From assembly GCA_025656455.1 (NCBI GenBank), contig JAHXHS010000007.1, positions 91,902 to 155,901 on the forward strand: a stretch of DNA of 64,000 nt, in the 5' to 3' direction. Shown piece after piece: positions 63,992 through 64,000 of the stretch. The notes beneath the pieces were generated by a model. The model saw only the letters and a list, made by a program, of their open reading frames with translations. It had not been told where the DNA came from and did not search any database. The translations under genes and the position numbers were made by a program. Position 1 is the first letter of the stretch. Each line of letters opens with the position of its first letter. The DNA is from Candidatus Thiodiazotropha sp. (ex Epidulcina cf. delphinae). GTDB lineage: Bacteria; Pseudomonadota; Gammaproteobacteria; Chromatiales; Chromatiaceae.

Positions 63992-64000
63992 ATGACTCGC
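63992..64000 (+). CDS. Possible first codons of a gene running off the right edge
   Basis: An ATG at 63992 follows GGAAGA with a 5-base gap and continues ACT CGC to the edge. Only three codons are visible, so this is a weak call. Confidence 0.2.

Overview
The window reads as chromosomal DNA of a Gram-negative bacterium, most likely a respiratory or sulfur-oxidising gammaproteobacterium. This is inferred from gene content (msrA, aroE, prlC, qmcA/nfeD, ttcA, a complete tad locus, very many c-type cytochromes) and moderate GC; no rRNA or tRNA was seen, so the taxonomy is unproven.

Layout. (a) 1-2.1 kb: the end of a membrane-anchored protein, msrA, then about 1 kb of non-coding DNA with three copies of a TTAC-N6-GTAA dyad. 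(b) 2.1-24.4 kb: a 22-kb electron-transfer island, all on the + strand. It opens with a tetraheme cytochrome whose size and heme-motif layout match OmcE-type nanowire subunits. Next come NHL beta-propeller lipoprotein, outer-membrane beta-barrel, second NHL lipoprotein, dodecaheme cytochrome (its N-terminal third repeats the tetraheme layout) and octaheme cytochrome. Then come three tandem, divergent copies of one module: tail-anchored octaheme cytochrome c, diheme-type cytochrome b, membrane-anchored triheme cytochrome c. A signal-peptidase-like gene lies between copies 1 and 2, and a secreted NHL propeller with a 20-heme cytochrome closes the island. Inferred working order: the b/c modules oxidise quinol, periplasmic multiheme proteins carry electrons, the barrel plus cytochromes cross the outer membrane, and the nanowire cytochrome continues outside. 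The island encodes over 80 heme-attachment motifs.

(c) 24.6-46.7 kb: housekeeping and signalling genes on both strands: ArsB/NhaD-type transporter, CBS protein, TtcA, QmcA and NfeD, an HDOD protein and a degenerate HD-GYP protein with receivers, a flavodiiron-like metallo-beta-lactamase, two related histidine kinases (one with a heme-c motif in its sensor domain), quinone oxidoreductase-like protein, OsmC-like protein, GGDEF-EAL protein, oligopeptidase A, CNP1-like protein, a GIDE/EF-hand protein with LemA, and a gamma carbonic anhydrase. (d) 46.7-60.3 kb: a full tad (Flp pilus) locus behind a sigma-54-like promoter, with an extra AAA ATPase between the prepilin peptidase and CpaB. (e) 60.6-64 kb: small hypothetical proteins, a Met-rich membrane protein and aroE.

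The intergenic spaces hold several families of short inverted-repeat elements (about 135-270 bp). Many are bounded by CTAG, some abut or nest in each other, and they recur at 20.5, 35.7-36.1, 43.4, 44.7 and 63.6 kb.
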